DNA of 64,000 nucleotides from Haladaptatus pallidirubidus (GTDB lineage Archaea; Halobacteriota; Halobacteria; Halobacteriales; Haladaptataceae): positions 3,224,001 to 3,288,000 of the forward strand of contig NZ_CP085301.1 in the NCBI RefSeq assembly GCF_020700235.1, given 5' to 3'. The translations under genes were made by a program, and so were the position numbers. The notes under the pieces are model-generated. The model saw nothing but the letters and a program-made list of their open reading frames with translations, was not told where the DNA came from and did no database searches. Below are positions 62,314-64,000 of the stretch, piece by piece (positions within the stretch are counted from its first letter, which is position 1; every line of letters begins with the position of its first letter).

Positions 62314-63501
62314 TTACGTGGTGTCGGATTCGACCAACGCGCTTCGGTCCACGGTCGAAAACGAATCGTGGCCGGAGAGCGCGAGCGTCAAATCGAGGTC
62401 GGCGAGGAAGTTCCGAAGGACTTCCCGAACGCCCGCTTCGCCGTCGATTGCGAGACCGTACACGTAGGGTCGTCCGAGTAGAACCGCGTCCGCACCGAAG
62501 GCAATCGCCCGGAAGGCGTCCGCTCCCCGGCGGACGCCGCTGTCGAACAGCACGGGAACCTCGTCATCGACTTCGTCAACGACATCCGGGAGGGCGGAGA
62601 GCGCGCCAATCGCGCCGTCAACTTGCCGTCCGCCGTGGTTCGAAACGACGAGACCGTCCACGCCCCGTTCGACCGCCTTCCGGGCGTCCTCCGGGTGGAG
62701 GATGCCCTTCAGCACGATTGGTAGATCGGTGTGCTCGCGGAGGAAATCGAGGTCGTCCCACGTGAGGCTCGGGTCGCCGAAAATTTCGGTGAACCGCCAC
62801 ACTGCGGCGTTCGGGTCGTCCTCCAGCGGCGCGTCCAGTGACTCTCGAAACGCGGGATCGCTGAAGTAATTCGCCACGCCCTCCCGGTCGAGGAAGGGGA
62901 GATAGGCGTGTTTCACGTCGCGTTCCCGCCAACCCATAATCGGCGTATCCAGCGTGACGACGATGGCTTCGAACCCCGCCTCTTCCGCCCGTCGGAGGAA
63001 ACTCGCTGTCACGTCGCGGTCGGTGCTCCAATAGAGTTGGAACCAACCGAGGGCGTCGTCGAGTTCGTCGGCCACATCCTCCATTGTTTCCGACGATGCC
63101 GAACTCAGAACGAGCGGAACGTCCACATCCGCGGCGGCCCGCGCGGTAGCGAGTTCGCCCTCCTCGTGGATGATGGACTGGACGCCGATGGGGGCAAGTA
63201 AGAGAGGAACCGGAAGTTCTCGCCCGAACAGTTCGACCGACAAGTCGCGCTCTTCCACGTCCCGAAGCATTCGGGGAACGATACGCCACCGGTCGAACGC
63301 CCGGCGATTTTCGTCCTTCGTGCTTTCTGCGCCCGCCGACCCCGCAACGTAAGCGTGGGCTTCCGGCGAGAGCGATTCGCGGGCGAGTTCGGCGAGTTTC
63401 TCGTGCGACGTGGGTAGTTCCGGCGTTTGGTCGGCGAGCATCCCGCCAGCGTACACTTCTCGCTGCCGATTCGGGCCGTAGGGTTCCGAAGGATCGCTCA
63501 T
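62314..63501 (-). CDS. FMN-dependent alpha-hydroxyacid oxidase/dehydrogenase (lactate type)
   Basis: A 395-residue FMN TIM-barrel enzyme. N-terminal HAYVAGSAGAESTKDENRRA, then IVPRMLRDVEERD, PIGVQSIIHEEGELATARAA, GWFQLYWSTDRDVT, VVTLDTPIMGWRERD, LKGILHPEDARKAVE, VSNHGGRQVDGAIGAL with the active-site His and Arg, and DSGVRRGADAFRAIAFGADAVLLGRPYVYG for FMN phosphate. It oxidises L-lactate or another 2-hydroxyacid; the acceptor may be O2 or a carrier. It converges with no partner and has AT-rich sequence upstream. Confidence 0.92.
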   Translation of the reverse strand: MSDPSEPYGPNRQREVYAGGMLADQTPELPTSHEKLAELARESLSPEAHAYVAGSAGAESTKDENRRAFDRWRIVPRMLRDVEERDLSVELFGRELPVPLLLAPIGVQSIIHEEGELATARAAADVDVPLVLSSASSETMEDVADELDDALGWFQLYWSTDRDVTASFLRRAEEAGFEAIVVTLDTPIMGWRERDVKHAYLPFLDREGVANYFSDPAFRESLDAPLEDDPNAAVWRFTEIFGDPSLTWDDLDFLREHTDLPIVLKGILHPEDARKAVERGVDGLVVSNHGGRQVDGAIGALSALPDVVDEVDDEVPVLFDSGVRRGADAFRAIAFGADAVLLGRPYVYGLAIDGEAGVREVLRNFLADLDLTLALSGHDSFSTVDRSALVESDTT

Positions 63502-63526
63502 GCAATAGATGATAGGTTCACAACAA

Positions 63527-64000
63527 TTATACCTTTTTCCGGAGCCACCAGGCGAGAACGCCGATGACGAAGGCAATTCCGACGTTCGTGAGCAGTCCGA
63601 GAAGTCCGATTCCGACCGCCAGCGAACGGTCGTCGGTTCGAAGTCCCGCGCGCCCGAGTTCGACCGCGACGAGGAGGAGGACGACGCCCAACACCGAGAG
63701 CGGGAACGCCGAAACGAGATGCACAGCGAAAACCGCCGCGAGGGCGTACAGACAGCCGAGAACGAGATTCGCGGTGGCGGTTCGCGCGCCGAAGGTGTAC
63801 TTCCCGGCGACGCCACCGCTTCCGTGGCACATCGGAATCGCGCCGAACGGCACCGCGAGGAGGTTCATCACGCCCATGCTGGTCGCCAGTTCGTCCGGAG
63901 AAACCTCGGCGTCGAGCAGATCGGAAAAGAGGAGCGAGGTCGCGACCGCCGCGTTTCCGACCGTCATGGCCAACTGCCCGGCGGTCGCCGAAAGGACGCC
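63527..64000 (-). CDS. Molybdate/sulfate-type transporter, C-terminal part (5' end outside window)
   Basis: The frame is open to the window edge, giving 157 residues. PMCHGSGGVAGKYTFGARTATANLV is the strong signature of MOT1-type molybdate transporters (P-x-CHGxGG-x-A). Five or so spans are visible, with GLLTNVGIAFVIGVLAWWL at the end. MOT1 proteins take up molybdate for the molybdenum cofactor, but sulfate or benzoate cannot be excluded for archaeal relatives. It starts beyond 64000. Confidence 0.8.
   Translation of the reverse strand, partial: GVLSATAGQLAMTVGNAAVATSLLFSDLLDAEVSPDELATSMGVMNLLAVPFGAIPMCHGSGGVAGKYTFGARTATANLVLGCLYALAAVFAVHLVSAFPLSVLGVVLLLVAVELGRAGLRTDDRSLAVGIGLLGLLTNVGIAFVIGVLAWWLRKKV

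Overview
This window is chromosomal DNA from a halophilic archaeon of the class Halobacteria. The evidence is GC-rich codon use, strongly acidic predicted proteins, TATA-type promoters with short leaders, an archaeosine-precursor operon, Tat/PGF-CTERM export signals, and many small protein families known only from haloarchaea. A Haladaptatus-like genus would fit, but that is a guess. There is no prophage, CRISPR array, rRNA operon or intact insertion sequence. Most of the window is ordinary core and metabolic gene content.

Layout. 1-7.9 kb: the 3' end of methylmalonyl-CoA mutase, a lipoprotein joined to an archaellin remnant, a stand-alone molybdopterin-binding domain protein, acetyl-CoA synthetase, a 0.6-kb non-coding stretch and an acyl-CoA synthetase. 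7.9-13.5 kb: a universal stress protein, cytochrome c oxidase subunit I with small membrane proteins of the cox cluster (including a 28-residue peptide), an MFS carrier and a Gly/Met-rich acidic protein. 13.8-18.1 kb: a winged-helix protein followed by grpE, dnaK and dnaJ. 18.2-24.3 kb: a cupredoxin-like exported protein without key copper ligands, a short-chain fatty acid transporter, a shortened AMP-binding-like protein, an aldo/keto reductase and another acyl-CoA synthetase. 24.4-30.6 kb: small enzymes (zinc finger, HAD, PHP, membrane hydrolase, PncC/CinA-C, NTF2-like, aminotransferase), a foldback element and a Get3/ArsA ATPase. 30.7-38.6 kb: a tight minus-strand run (AN1-rhomboid, endonuclease V, SDR, glycerate 2-kinase), a methyltransferase, then a plus-strand overlapping trio ending with PolX and a Mut7-C RNase-like protein. 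38.7-39.3 kb: two gene remnants truncated head-to-head. 39.3-45 kb: membrane proteins, a DMT transporter, queD-queE-queC and tRNA-Glu(CUC). 45-54.8 kb: a membrane-anchored HTH regulator, an amidohydrolase, an SDR, a 1032-residue FAD/Fe-S dehydrogenase, a DMT exporter divergent from an Lrp regulator, an MBL hydrolase and a P-loop ATPase. 54.9-64 kb: two superoxide dismutases in tandem downstream of a photolyase, another acyl-CoA synthetase, YihY and PrsW membrane proteins, a lactate-oxidase-family flavoenzyme and the end of a molybdate-type transporter.

How the genes work together. One theme is use of short-chain organic acids: AtoE-type uptake, four full-length acyl/acetyl-CoA synthetases, methylmalonyl-CoA mutase, two 2-hydroxyacid dehydrogenases and glycerate kinase. 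A second is stress and repair: USP, GrpE-DnaK-DnaJ, two SODs, photolyase, endonuclease V and PolX. A third is tRNA modification by the archaeosine precursor (preQ0) operon.

I did not find a convincing new multi-gene system. The points most worth following up are the lipoprotein/archaellin chimera, the doubly truncated locus near 38.9 kb, the ligand-less cupredoxin, the AN1-rhomboid/endonuclease V pair, the foldback element at 29.1-29.5 kb and the very small membrane peptides. Family (DUF) numbers are from memory and were not checked against a database.
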